From NCBI RefSeq assembly GCF_005768555.2, contig NZ_VCHX02000168.1, positions 16,891-80,890 of the forward strand: a DNA stretch of 64,000 nt. Reading direction: 5' to 3'. A model generated the notes under the pieces. It was not told the origin of the DNA, searched no databases, and saw only the letters and a program-made list of their open reading frames with translations. Below, piece after piece: positions 48,651-58,864 of the stretch. The position numbers and the translations under genes are program-made. This DNA comes from Streptomyces sporangiiformans. Lineage in GTDB: Bacteria; Actinomycetota; Actinomycetes; Streptomycetales; Streptomycetaceae. Each line of letters opens with the position of its first letter. The first letter of the stretch is position 1.

Positions 48651-49079
48651 ATGCCGAATGCATCGCAGTACCCGCATGAATCCGAGCTTCCGACGACCAC
48701 CGTCCAGCTCAACCACACCGCCATCTACGCCAGTGACCGGCACCTGTCCGCCGAGTTCATCGCCGCGGTGCTGGGTCTGAAAGTCAGCGCTCCATTCGGG
48801 CCGTTCCTCCCCGTCGACCTCAACAACGGGGTGACGCTCGACTACTACGAGAAGCGAGACGAGCCGATCCAGCCGCAGCATTACGCGTTCCTCGTGCCCG
48901 ACGAGCAGTTCGACAGCATGATCGCCCGACTGGAAGCGATCGGCGTCACCTACTACGCCGACCCGAACCACAACGAACCCGGCCAGATCAACCGCCTGTT
49001 CGGTGGACGCGGCGCGTACTTCGACGACCCGGCCGGCCACAACATGGAGATCATGACCCGCCCCTACATCCGCCCTTAG
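48651..49079 (+). CDS. VOC (glyoxalase/bleomycin-resistance) superfamily protein
   Basis: A 142-residue VOC-fold protein: LNHTAIYASDRHLSAEFIAAVLGLKV, LDYYEKRDEPIQPQHYAFLV, GAYFDDPAGHNMEIMTRPY. The metal ligands His (in LNHTAIYA), His (in PQHYAFLV) and Glu (in NMEIMTR) fit a glyoxalase/dioxygenase-type site. Substrate unknown. GGAG at about 48632 is rather far (14 bp), so the start could be re-evaluated. Confidence 0.85.
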   Translation: MPNASQYPHESELPTTTVQLNHTAIYASDRHLSAEFIAAVLGLKVSAPFGPFLPVDLNNGVTLDYYEKRDEPIQPQHYAFLVPDEQFDSMIARLEAIGVTYYADPNHNEPGQINRLFGGRGAYFDDPAGHNMEIMTRPYIRP

Positions 49080-49172
49080 CGACGGCCCGGAGGGCCCCCG
49101 TCTGCTGGGCGGCGATCCGCGGATCACCCGCAGTCGGCCGACGGCAGTCGCGCACCCCGCTCGCGTCAGTCA

Positions 49173-49198
49173 AGGAGATCCCGAACTCGGGGTCTCCT
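49173..49198. terminator. Hairpin between convergent genes
   Basis: AGGAGATCCCG-AACT-CGGGGTCTCCT, 11-bp stem with one G:T, between the VOC gene and the lipoprotein gene. Confidence 0.6.
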
Positions 49199-49211
49199 AC
49201 GCGCCCTTCTC

Positions 49212-49868
49212 CTACGCGGGATCAACTGTCAGGGAGTAATCCACACCAGTCGCGAAATCCTCGGACTGACCGCGAATCGTCAGCGTGTGCTTTCCGGGCC
49301 GCAAGGGGGGCAACTGGACCCACAGGCCGCACCCGGTGGCGCTGAAGCGCCCGTCCGTACCGGTGACGGGATTGTCGGCGACGCCCTCCGCGGTGATCGC
49401 CTCTCCCCGGATGGTTTCCGAGTCGACCCTCTTACCGTCCAGGACTGCGGATCCCTTGGCTGCGCTCATGAAGTCTGTGCAGTCCGCCGGGCCACCGATC
49501 AGGTTCACGAGGGGGAACGCGAGAGGTACCCCGTTGGGGACGCTGCAGGTGCGCTTGACCTGAGTGCCGAACGTGCCCGCCAGGAACCACACATCCTGCG
49601 GCTGGTTATTCCCGCACGCACTTCCGTCCTCGTCAGCGACCGGGCTCGTGCGTTCAGGCTCCGACAACGCCCATGTCCACCACCGGCTCTGCAGAACCTC
49701 AGGAGAGAGGCGCGCTTTGGCATGCGACGGCCTCGCTGAAGCAGGAGCTGTCGATGCCCGCTCCGTCTCCGTCGAGTCCTCTGCTCCCTCGGATGCGCCG
49801 GCCCCACATCCCACCAGTGCAGCCAGCACCATGGCCATGAGTCCCGCTCTGCCGGTCTTGCTCTTCAT
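49212..49868 (-). CDS. Predicted lipoprotein of unknown function
   Basis: A 218-residue protein with signal peptide (GLMAMVLAALVGC lipobox), a Ser/Thr/Glu-rich spacer and a globular domain with WWTWALSEPERTSPVADEDGSACG..PQDVWFLAGTFG, several Cys (probably disulfides) and a C-terminal LRPGKHTLTIRGQ strand pattern. GGAGGGGG lies 5 bp before ATG 49868. No family recognised; relatives with WW.W.......P.......C..........WFLAG occur in soil bacteria as secreted proteins. Confidence 0.75.
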   Translation of the reverse strand: MKSKTGRAGLMAMVLAALVGCGAGASEGAEDSTETERASTAPASARPSHAKARLSPEVLQSRWWTWALSEPERTSPVADEDGSACGNNQPQDVWFLAGTFGTQVKRTCSVPNGVPLAFPLVNLIGGPADCTDFMSAAKGSAVLDGKRVDSETIRGEAITAEGVADNPVTGTDGRFSATGCGLWVQLPPLRPGKHTLTIRGQSEDFATGVDYSLTVDPA

Positions 49869-50009
49869 GAACGCCCCCTCCCGCGCCGCACAGACCTCGA
49901 CCCCCCGGTCGCCGTGCGACATGCGCGGACACCCTATCCGCGAGCCGGCCGAGCGCTCCGGTCACGGTTGCCGTTGCCGTACTTCGCTGCGGTACGGCCC
50001 GCAAACGCC

Positions 50010-50037
50010 AGGGGCCCCGGATCACTCCGGGGCCCCT
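50010..50037 (-). terminator. Terminator after tRNA-Arg
   Basis: AGGGGCCCCGG-ATCACT-CCGGGGCCCCT, perfect 11-bp stem, nine bases past the tRNA 3' end on the minus strand. Confidence 0.75.
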
Positions 50038-50045
50038 GACCTGTG

Positions 50046-50118
50046 TGCACTCGGCAGGATTCGAACCTGCAACCTTCTGATCCGTAGTCAGATGCTCTAT
50101 CCGTTAAGCTACGAGTGC
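50046..50118 (-). tRNA. tRNA-Arg(ACG)
   Basis: Acceptor GCACTCG/CGAGTGC, discriminator A, anticodon stem CTGACT-ACG-GATCAG with anticodon ACG, T-loop GGTTCGAATCC. CCA not encoded. A34 is the substrate of TadA (25906-26388). Confidence 0.97.
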
Positions 50119-50300
50119 TTGCGTGTTCTGTTGTGTTGGCTCTTCCTGGCGGGCTTTTCGGCCCGGTCGGCGTCGCGGGAACAACATTACATGACTGGCG
50201 GCGTGAGGCGAAATCCGTTTACCGCACCCGGCCTGACCTGGGAAGATGGCCAATAAACGGTCGAGAAGCGGCCCGCCGGGGACGGGGCCGCGGGAACGGC

Positions 50301-50332
50301 CGAAGCCCCGGTCACTGATGACCAGGGCTTCG
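50301..50332 (-). terminator. Terminator after tRNA-Ser(GCT)
   Basis: CGAAGCCC C GGTCA - CTGA - TGACC A GGGCTTCG: two stem blocks of 8 and 5 bp with one mismatch, 10 bp past the tRNA. Confidence 0.65.
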
Positions 50333-50340
50333 GGATCATG

Positions 50341-50434
50341 TGGCGGAGGCGGAGGGATTTGAACCCTCGATGGGCTTTAAGGCCCAAACCGCATTAGCAG
50401 TGCGGCGCCATAGACCGGACTAGGCGACGCCTCC
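50341..50434 (-). tRNA. tRNA-Ser(GCT)
   Basis: Class II tRNA: acceptor GGAGGCG/CGCCTCC, discriminator G, anticodon GCT, long variable arm and T-loop GGTTCAAATCC. The 3' CCA is encoded (plus strand TGG at 50341-50343), unlike the other two tRNAs in the window. Confidence 0.96.
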
Positions 50435-50667
50435 AGCACAGCCGCCCGCGCGAGCGCGAGTGGTGCGTTGCAGATGATGACACAGCCGAGCGGGGTGTCA
50501 CCAATCGCCCCCTACGGTACTAGGCGGAAAGGGCGGAGGGCAAAGCACTGACCGCGGCGCAACGTCGCGGGACGGGCGGCGTTAGTGATGTGGGGCCCGT
50601 GGCCCCATTCCAGCCCCATTGCATCCCGATTCGATCCCCCTTCCGCCCGCACCCCGTGGAGCCCGCC

Positions 50668-51120
50668 ATGTTGCGCCGCCTCGCTCTCACCGCCGCCGCC
50701 TCCGCCGCCGCGTCCTTCGCCGCGCTGGCCACAGCGCCCCCGGCCGCGTACGCCGAAACGCTTCCCCACCTCCCGACGCCGCCGGCGCACGACGCCGACC
50801 ACCTCACCGTGGCGGTCAGCGACGCGGGCGACGGCATGGACGGGACGTACGAGCTCGACTGTCATCCGGCGGGTGGCACCCACCCCGACGCCCAGGCCGC
50901 CTGCGCACAGCTGGACAGGAGGACGCACTGGGGCCAGGACCCCTTCGCGCCCTCCCGGCCCGACGGGATGTGCACGATGCAGTACGGCGGTCCGGCCACC
51001 GCTCACGTCACGGGGACCTGGGCCGGGCGGCCCATCGACGCGACGTACGAGCGCGGCGACGGGTGTGAGATCGCGCGGTGGGACGCCCTCGTGCCCGTAC
51101 TTCCGGAGCTCGATGCCTAG
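50668..51120 (+). CDS. SSI-family secreted serine protease inhibitor
   Basis: A 150-residue preprotein. Signal peptide (RRLALTAAASAAASFAALAT, cleavage near AYA-E). The mature inhibitor has four Cys in the SSI pattern (ELDCHPAGG, QAACAQLD; GMCTMQY, GDGCEIARW) forming two disulfides. The reactive loop CTMQY places Met at P1, as in the subtilisin-specific members. Last strand WDALVPVLP. Protects against its own or foreign subtilisin-like proteases. GGAG precedes ATG 50668 by six bases. Confidence 0.9.
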   Translation: MLRRLALTAAASAAASFAALATAPPAAYAETLPHLPTPPAHDADHLTVAVSDAGDGMDGTYELDCHPAGGTHPDAQAACAQLDRRTHWGQDPFAPSRPDGMCTMQYGGPATAHVTGTWAGRPIDATYERGDGCEIARWDALVPVLPELDA

Positions 51121-51131
51121 GGCACCTCGAT

Positions 51132-51183
51132 CGCGACGCCCGGAGCAGCTCAAGCGCGACGCCCAGAGCAGCTCAAAAAAAGG
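51132..51183. repeat. Duplicated 22-bp unit followed by an A-run
   Basis: CGCGACGCCCGGAGCAGCTC and CGCGACGCCCAGAGCAGCTC lie in tandem (about 51132-51176), the second followed by eight A, rare in this genome. Between the SSI gene and the PAS-protein gene; may act as terminator or spacer. Confidence 0.45.
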
Positions 51184-51367
51184 GGAGGTCACAGGTTCTG
51201 CGTCTCTTCTGCGTCTTCTCTGTCTCTCATCTGCGTGCGACCTCCCTCTCATCCGGCGTCCCGAGCGCAACCACTGGCCGTAGACTCCCTCGGGTGACAC
51301 GTCGCGGACTGGTTGGCAAGATGGCTTCCGCGGTTGGCAAGGTGCGGTAACAGGGAGGAAGCGTCTC

Positions 51368-54300
51368 GTGAGCAGCAGGCCATCCCGAGGCGCTGCTCGC
51401 CTCGCTGCCATACTCGACGCGCTTCCCGACGCGTTGGTGCTGGTCAACGCCAATGGCACCGTCGTCAACGCCAACACCATCGCCCTGGAGGCGTTCGAAG
51501 CCCCGGGCACCGCTCTGGTGGGACGCGGGCTGCTCGATCTGCTGCCCGAGTTCGACTCCCGGCTGATTCCCGGGTCCATGCGCCGGCCCGCCACCACCGA
51601 CCCCCGCGGGCAGACCAAACCGCGGCGGATGATGGCCCGCCGCACCGATGGCAGCGAGTTCCCGGTCGAGGTCACGAGCGCCAACCTGGAGGACGGCCAG
51701 CAGGCGTACGACGGCTACGGCTACACCGCCGACGAGCTGCTCATGCTCGTCGTACGCGACCTCTCGGGCACCGTCGACACCGAGGCCGAACTCGCGCGAT
51801 CACAGCGGCAGACCGAGATGATCCTGCGGGCCGCCTCCGAGGGCGTGATCGGGACCGACACGGAGGGGCGGGTCGTACTCGTCAATCCGGCCGCCGCACA
51901 GATACTCGGCTTCCGGGCCAGCGACCTGGGCGGGCAGGAACTGCACCCGCTGATGCTGCACTCGCGCGCCGACGGCGAGCCCTTCCCGTACGAGGAGTCG
52001 CCGCTCGCCGACACCCTGCGCTCGGGGCGCAAGCACCGGGTGCGCGGGCAAGTGCTCTGGTCCAAGAGCGGCGACAGAGTGCCCGTCGACCTGACGACCG
52101 CGCCCGTACGGGACGGTGACCAGCTCGTCGGCGCTGTGATGACCTTCACCGACCGGCGGCCGTACGACGCGCTGGCGGAGGAGAAGGACGCGGCGGACCT
52201 GCGGCATCAGGAGGAGCTCGCGCGGACCGCCGAGGAGCACGCGGCAGAGCTGGCCTCGCTCCGGGAGGAGCACGGCAAGGAGTTCTCCGAGCTGCGCGAG
52301 GCGCACGAGGAGGAACTGGCCGCGGGCGACGACCGGTACGCCGCACTCGCCGAGCGGGAGAAGGACCGGTACGAGGCGCTGGCCGCGCGGCACGAGCAGC
52401 TGCTCTCCGTGCTCGGGCAGTCCCTGCGCGGCCCCCTCGACCAGCTTCGCGGTGAACTGTCCGCCCTCGCCGCCGACGACGCCGGACAGCTGTGGCCCGA
52501 GGCCAACCAGGTCCTGCACCACCTCGCGGCCGGCTACTCGCGGATCACCACGCTCATCGACAACGTGCTCAGCTACCAGCGGCTCGACATCGGTGCCGAG
52601 GACGTCGCCCGTACGAAGGTCATGCTCGACGCGGTCGTCGCCGCCGGCGTCGACGGGGCCGTCGAGCTGATCGGCCCCGGGCGGGTGCAGTTCGCCGTGC
52701 ACGCGCCGCCCATCGAGGCCGAGGTCGACCCGCAGCGGCTCGCCACCGCCCTCGCGCACCTCGTCGCGGACGTCGCCGGCGTCGACTCGACGGGCAACGC
52801 GCCGGTCTCGGCCGGTGGCTACATGGACAACACGGTCGTCGTGGCGGCGGCCCAGCGCGGTGAGGTCGTACGGATCGAGGTACGTGGGCCGTACGCCGGG
52901 GGAGACCCGGTGCACGAGCCCATCGTGCGCGGCATCGTGCGCGCGCACGGGGGAGTGCTGCAGACGCACGAGGTGCCGGGGATGAGCGGCAGTGCGTTCG
53001 TGCTCGAGGTGCCGATCGGGGGTGGGGCCGGGGCGGTTTCGGCTCCGGCTCCGGCTCAGGTGCCGGCCCTTGGCGCGGGTGTGGATGTGTCCATGGATCC
53101 GGGCCCCGGCGCGACGGACGCGGCAGGCGCGGCGAGTGAGTCGGGTGCGCCGACGGCCGGTGGGCCCGGTACCGCGCTTGCGCTGCCTGAGCAGCAGGGC
53201 TCGCCCCAGGGCGGTCGCGGACGGCGGCGGGCCCGGCGGGCCTCGGTGGACGCCTTCCTGGAGAGCGAGGTCGCGTCTTCGACGGACACCGGAGGGTCCG
53301 CGCCCACCGGGCGGCGACGCAGGCGGGCGGCCGACTCCGGGGACGGGACACAGGCGTCGGTTCCTGGCGCGGGCGACGGGACCGAGGAGGGGCCCGGCGG
53401 GGCCGCTCTCGACGGGCCGAGCGGTGCCGGTGGAGCGGGTGCAACAGGTCCAGCAGGTGGGACCGGGCGGCGGCGCGGACGGCCCAGTCCGGCGGAAGGC
53501 GGCGGGGTCGCCGAGGGTTCCGTCATGACCGCGGCCGAGCATGCCGCGGGGACCGCGGCCACCGGCCTCGGGGAGACGGTGCCTCCGCAGGGGGTTCCCC
53601 ACTCCGGGGAGCGGCGTGCGCTGCGGGACGACGCGCGACAGGCCCTGCCCGCGGCGTTGCCCGCGAGTTCCGGATCGGTTCCAGCTCAGGCCCACGCCGG
53701 TGACGGGACGGCTCAGCCCACGGGACGGCGTCGGCGTGCGCTGGCGGCCGCGGCGGAGCGCGCCGCCGCACAGGAGGCCGAGCCGCGCTCCGTGTTCGCG
53801 CTGCCTCCGGCGAATGCCGACCGCGGCCCCGAGTACGCCGCCCAGGAGCATGGCCACGGTCAGGTTCATGGCCAGGGCCAGGTGCAGGTGCAGGTCCAGG
53901 GCCAGACCGACGAAGGCCGCCACGATGCGGCACTGCACGAATCAGCCGACGATCACACCCCGCCACAGCCGCATCCGGTGGAGGCTCCGACCGGCCGTCG
54001 ACGGGCTCGGCGGGTCACAGGTCAAGGACAGGCGCAGGGGGACACGGCGGGGGCGGCCGCGCTGCCTGGGCAGGAGCAGGGGGCAGCGGTGCAGGATGCC
54101 CCCGGCGTTCCCGGACAAGGGGCGCCCGCGCCGGTGGCGGCGCAGAGTGGCCCGGCGCAGAGTGCCCCGGCGCAGATGAGCCCCGCGGTCCAAGGGGCTC
54201 CGGCTCAGGGGGATGCCGGTCAAGGAGTGCCCGGTCAAGGAGTTCCCGATCAGGGAGTTCCCGGTGCCGTCCCGGGGGCTACCGGACAGGGCATGCAGCA

Positions 54301-55990
54301 GAGTGCCTCGGCACAACGCGTGCCTCCGCAGGGCGTCCCCGCGCAGGCCGCCGCCGCGGCGACCAACCCCGCAGGCGGAATCCCCGCGGCGACGACGGCG
54401 AGCGGAACCCCCGCGAATGCCGGTACGTCACCCCAGGGCACCACCCCCGTCACGCAGACCGCCCAGCCCCAACCCGAGCCTCAACCTCAAGCCCAACCCC
54501 AGCCCCAACCCCAGCACCAACCGACTGCTGCCCCAGGCCCTCAGAGCTGGGCGCACACCGCCGACACCCCGGCCGCGTCCCAGCCCGCCCAGCCGGAAGC
54601 GGACGCGAACACCACGGGAACTGCCCCCCGCGCAGCCCAGCCCCTCCCCGCCGAGGCAGCGCCCCCTGCCGCCCCCGCGTCCCCTGCGGCCCCCGCGCTC
54701 CCCGCGGCGCCCGTGGACCCCGACTCCACCCAGGGCCGTGCGTTCAGCGTGCGTACGCTCGGACAGGGCGTCCCCTTCGGCCGCCGGATGAGCGACGCAC
54801 AGCAGCCGCAGCCCAACCAGCCCGCGCTCCCGGCGGCCCCGAAGCCACAACCACAACCGCAGCCGGCAAAGGCACAGGCGCAGCCGCAGCCGCAGGCGGG
54901 ACCCCAGCCTCAGTCCCAGGCCTCCACCCCTCCCCCTAACGGGACCAACGGCTCCGGCCGCCGCCGCAAACTCGGCACCCGTAACGAGCCCGTGCCCGAG
55001 CCGGTGCCTGTCCCCGAGCCCGCGGCCGAGCACGCCGAAGCGGCGGCCCGCCCGCACCCCCAGCCGCCTCAGGCCCAGCAGCCCGCACCTCAGGCCCAGC
55101 AACCCGCGCCGCAGACCCGGTTGGCCGACGCCACTGACGGCAACGGCCGCTCGTACGCCATAGGGGCCCCCGACGAGAACGCCGACGAAGGCCCCGAGCC
55201 GCTCGACGGCCCCGGCGGCGCGATCGAGGTCGCGGATCAGCCCCAGCCGCAGCCGATGGACGACGAACTGCCCCCGGAGCCGCTGGACAACCCGCGCCGA
55301 CTGCTGGTCTGGCCGGCGCCGGACGTCACCACTCAGCAGGCGCTGAGCGACCGCGGCTACCGCCCGGTGATCGTCCACTCGCGCGAGGAGGTCAACGCGC
55401 AGATCGCCGCCTTCCCGGCCGCGCTCTTCGTCGACCCGCTGACCGGCCCGATCACGCGTACGGCCCTGCAGTCGCTGCGTACGGCCGCGGTCGCAGCCGA
55501 GGTCCCGGTACTCGTGACGGCAGGCCTCGGACAGGCGACGCGTGAGGCGGCGTACGGTGCCGACCCCGCCGTACTCCTCAAGGCGCTGGCGCCCCGCGAC
55601 AGCGAGCAGCACCCGCCGCGCGTGCTGCTCATCGAAGAGCACGCGGAGATCGCGCTCGCACTGACCTCGACGCTGGAGCGGCGCGGGATGCAGGTGGCGC
55701 GGGCCTCGTCCGACGCGGACGCCGTCACCCTGGCCGCGCAGATGCGGCCGAACCTGGTGGTGATGGACCTGATGCAGGTACGCCGCCGCCGTGCCGGAAT
55801 CGTGGACTGGCTGCGCGCGAACGGGCAGCTCAACCGCACCCCACTCGTCGTCTACACCGCCGCCGTAGACCAGGCCGAACTCCCGCGCCTGGCTGCGGGG
55901 GAGACGGTCCTGTTCCTCGCCGAGCGCTCCACGAGCACCGAGGTGCAGAGCCGGATCGTGGACCTGCTCGCCCGGATCGGCACGAACTGA
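51368..55990 (+). CDS. Giant PAS - pseudo-histidine-kinase - pseudo-receiver protein
   Basis: A 1540-residue cytoplasmic protein. PAS (about 10-130), PAS (145-265), coiled coil (270-345), a HisKA/HATPase-like region (345-550), a disordered Gln/Pro/Ala/Gly linker (551-1307), and two receiver-like domains (1308-1410, 1415-1540). The HisKA box reads LGQSLRGPL where SHELRTPL is expected: Q351 replaces the phospho-acceptor His, and N, G1 and G2 boxes of the ATPase are not visible. Receiver 1 lacks the acidic pair and Lys; receiver 2 has Asp1467 (VVMDLM) and an acidic pair (LLIEEH), but Lys is replaced (FLAERST). It thus looks like a catalytically dead scaffold built from two-component parts. GTG 51368 has GGGAGGAAG before it. 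Confidence 0.9.
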   Translation: MSSRPSRGAARLAAILDALPDALVLVNANGTVVNANTIALEAFEAPGTALVGRGLLDLLPEFDSRLIPGSMRRPATTDPRGQTKPRRMMARRTDGSEFPVEVTSANLEDGQQAYDGYGYTADELLMLVVRDLSGTVDTEAELARSQRQTEMILRAASEGVIGTDTEGRVVLVNPAAAQILGFRASDLGGQELHPLMLHSRADGEPFPYEESPLADTLRSGRKHRVRGQVLWSKSGDRVPVDLTTAPVRDGDQLVGAVMTFTDRRPYDALAEEKDAADLRHQEELARTAEEHAAELASLREEHGKEFSELREAHEEELAAGDDRYAALAEREKDRYEALAARHEQLLSVLGQSLRGPLDQLRGELSALAADDAGQLWPEANQVLHHLAAGYSRITTLIDNVLSYQRLDIGAEDVARTKVMLDAVVAAGVDGAVELIGPGRVQFAVHAPPIEAEVDPQRLATALAHLVADVAGVDSTGNAPVSAGGYMDNTVVVAAAQRGEVVRIEVRGPYAGGDPVHEPIVRGIVRAHGGVLQTHEVPGMSGSAFVLEVPIGGGAGAVSAPAPAQVPALGAGVDVSMDPGPGATDAAGAASESGAPTAGGPGTALALPEQQGSPQGGRGRRRARRASVDAFLESEVASSTDTGGSAPTGRRRRRAADSGDGTQASVPGAGDGTEEGPGGAALDGPSGAGGAGATGPAGGTGRRRGRPSPAEGGGVAEGSVMTAAEHAAGTAATGLGETVPPQGVPHSGERRALRDDARQALPAALPASSGSVPAQAHAGDGTAQPTGRRRRALAAAAERAAAQEAEPRSVFALPPANADRGPEYAAQEHGHGQVHGQGQVQVQVQGQTDEGRHDAALHESADDHTPPQPHPVEAPTGRRRARRVTGQGQAQGDTAGAAALPGQEQGAAVQDAPGVPGQGAPAPVAAQSGPAQSAPAQMSPAVQGAPAQGDAGQGVPGQGVPDQGVPGAVPGATGQGMQQSASAQRVPPQGVPAQAAAAATNPAGGIPAATTASGTPANAGTSPQGTTPVTQTAQPQPEPQPQAQPQPQPQHQPTAAPGPQSWAHTADTPAASQPAQPEADANTTGTAPRAAQPLPAEAAPPAAPASPAAPALPAAPVDPDSTQGRAFSVRTLGQGVPFGRRMSDAQQPQPNQPALPAAPKPQPQPQPAKAQAQPQPQAGPQPQSQASTPPPNGTNGSGRRRKLGTRNEPVPEPVPVPEPAAEHAEAAARPHPQPPQAQQPAPQAQQPAPQTRLADATDGNGRSYAIGAPDENADEGPEPLDGPGGAIEVADQPQPQPMDDELPPEPLDNPRRLLVWPAPDVTTQQALSDRGYRPVIVHSREEVNAQIAAFPAALFVDPLTGPITRTALQSLRTAAVAAEVPVLVTAGLGQATREAAYGADPAVLLKALAPRDSEQHPPRVLLIEEHAEIALALTSTLERRGMQVARASSDADAVTLAAQMRPNLVVMDLMQVRRRRAGIVDWLRANGQLNRTPLVVYTAAVDQAELPRLAAGETVLFLAERSTSTEVQSRIVDLLARIGTN

Positions 55991-56000
55991 TTGCTTCACC

Positions 56001-56050
56001 TATGTGAGTTGGGGCGCTGTTTCACGTGAAACAGCGCCCCAACTCACATA
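56001..56050. promoter_or_regulatory. parS: parS centromere site inside a 50-bp perfect palindrome
   Basis: The centre GTTTCACGTGAAAC (56019-56032) is identical to the Streptomyces/actinobacterial ParB-binding consensus. It is extended on both sides to a perfect palindrome of 25-bp arms. The element fills the space between the convergent genes ending at 55990 (+) and 56066 (-) and, as RNA, would form a very stable hairpin, so it may serve as centromere site and bidirectional terminator together. Confidence 0.88.
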
Positions 56051-56065
56051 CCGGCCCAAAAGCCG

Positions 56066-57727
<1,662 letters not shown>

Positions 57728-57786
57728 GGCGTCCTCCCGGGGGCGACGTTGCCTACGCGGTGGTAAGGGTTGCGCTGATTCTGCTC

Positions 57787-57804
57787 ACATACCGCGCGGT
57801 ATGT
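57787..57804. promoter_or_regulatory. 18-bp perfect palindrome upstream of the acyl-CoA ligase
   Basis: ACATACCGCGCGGTATGT, perfect, 60 bp before GTG 57727. The ATACCG-CGGTAT form is typical of TetR-type operators that control acyl-CoA genes. No TetR gene is adjacent. Confidence 0.6.
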
Positions 57805-57969
57805 CACTAGTACCGGGAATGATCGATCACGTCGTGGTGAAGGCGATCTCCTGGTGGGCGCTTTGCGGGCGCTTTGCCGGGGCTTTGCTGCTGCGCCCCG
57901 GGCCGGGCGGACGGTGCACACGGCGGTGGCCGGGCTCAACGCACGGCCCCGGCAAGGGCACCGCATCAC

Positions 57970-58524
57970 TCAGCGGACCGGCTCGAGCTCCGGGTCCTCA
58001 CGGAGCTTGCCGAGCGCACGCGACACGGCCGACTTGACCGTGCCGACCGAGACGCCGAGCACCTCCGCCGTCTGCGCCTCGCTCAGATCCTCGTAGTACC
58101 TCAGAACGACCATCGCCCGCTGTCGGGCCGGCAACCTCATGATCGCGCGCCACATCGCGTCGTGCAGCGCCTGCTGCTCCGCCGGATCCCCGGCCGGGGG
58201 CATCTCGGGCTCCGGCAGCTCGTCGCACGCGAACTCGTCGACCTTCCGCTTCCGCCACTGCGACGTCCGCGTGTTCAGCAACGCCCGGCGTACGTAGCCG
58301 TCGAGCGCCCGGTGGTCCTCGATCCGCTCCCACGCGACATACGTCTTCGTCAGCGCGGTCTGCAGCAGATCCTCGGCGTCGCTCGGGTTCGCGGTCAGCG
58401 AGCGCGCGGTACGCAGCAGCACGGGCTGGCGGGCCTTCACGTACGACGCGAACGTCGGGTACGCGAGGGTCTGCGCCCTTGGCGTGGCGGCGTTCGAAGC
58501 GCTGGTGCAGACGGGTGTGGTCAT
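57970..58524 (-). CDS. SigE-family ECF RNA polymerase sigma factor
   Basis: A 184-residue ECF sigma factor of the actinobacterial SigE (SigE17-like) group: sigma2 (FASYVKARQPVLLRTARSLTANPSDAEDLLQTALTKTYVAW) and sigma4 (RLPARQRAMVVLRYYEDLSEAQTAEVLGVSVGTVKSAVSRAL). No adjacent anti-sigma factor. TAGCGT lies six bases before ATG 58524, so the mRNA may be leaderless. Target genes unknown. Confidence 0.93.
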   Translation of the reverse strand: MTTPVCTSASNAATPRAQTLAYPTFASYVKARQPVLLRTARSLTANPSDAEDLLQTALTKTYVAWERIEDHRALDGYVRRALLNTRTSQWRKRKVDEFACDELPEPEMPPAGDPAEQQALHDAMWRAIMRLPARQRAMVVLRYYEDLSEAQTAEVLGVSVGTVKSAVSRALGKLREDPELEPVR

Positions 58525-58864
58525 GGCTCCACGCTAGGATCGCCCTCTCTCCAGCGGATCGGCCGGAGGTCCCGAAGCGTTGTCCGCCTCAGGTTGTAGG
58601 AGTGGTGCTGCCCCCACCTCCTGAAGGTGGACACGACGGCCCGTTCCCCTGAGGGTTCACCCCTGACAGACGGCTCCCAGAGGAGTAGCGACGGGCTTCG
58701 GGGAGTTCCGCAGGAGTAGGTCTGGGCTCCGCGGGGTTCCAAAGGAGCAGAGCCGCGCGGCCTGTGGTCAGGGGAAGCAGGACAAACCGGCACCTCCGTC
58801 GTCCTCCCCAGGATGAATCCGCTGTTCAGGCTCCAGGATCAGCCCTGCTCGTCCGGCCACCGCA
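58525..58864. other. 340-bp spacer with imperfect 30-bp repeats
   Basis: Between the sigma factor start and the acyl-CoA operon end. No gene is evident. Two imperfect copies of an AGGAGTAG...GGGCTYCG...GTTCC unit lie at about 58678-58741, followed by a partial third. Holds the sigma factor promoter (TAGCGT at 58531-58536) and the operon 3' end. Confidence 0.45.

Noticed and set aside
46500..50434. Integrative element using tRNA-Arg or tRNA-Ser as attachment site
   Set aside because: No integrase, excisionase or duplicated tRNA 3' end was found in the window.
53040..55280. Repetitive GC-rich DNA in the giant PAS protein as a possible repeat array or CRISPR
   Set aside because: Repeats are codon-level Gln/Pro/Ala/Gly runs without regular spacers; they are coding linker.
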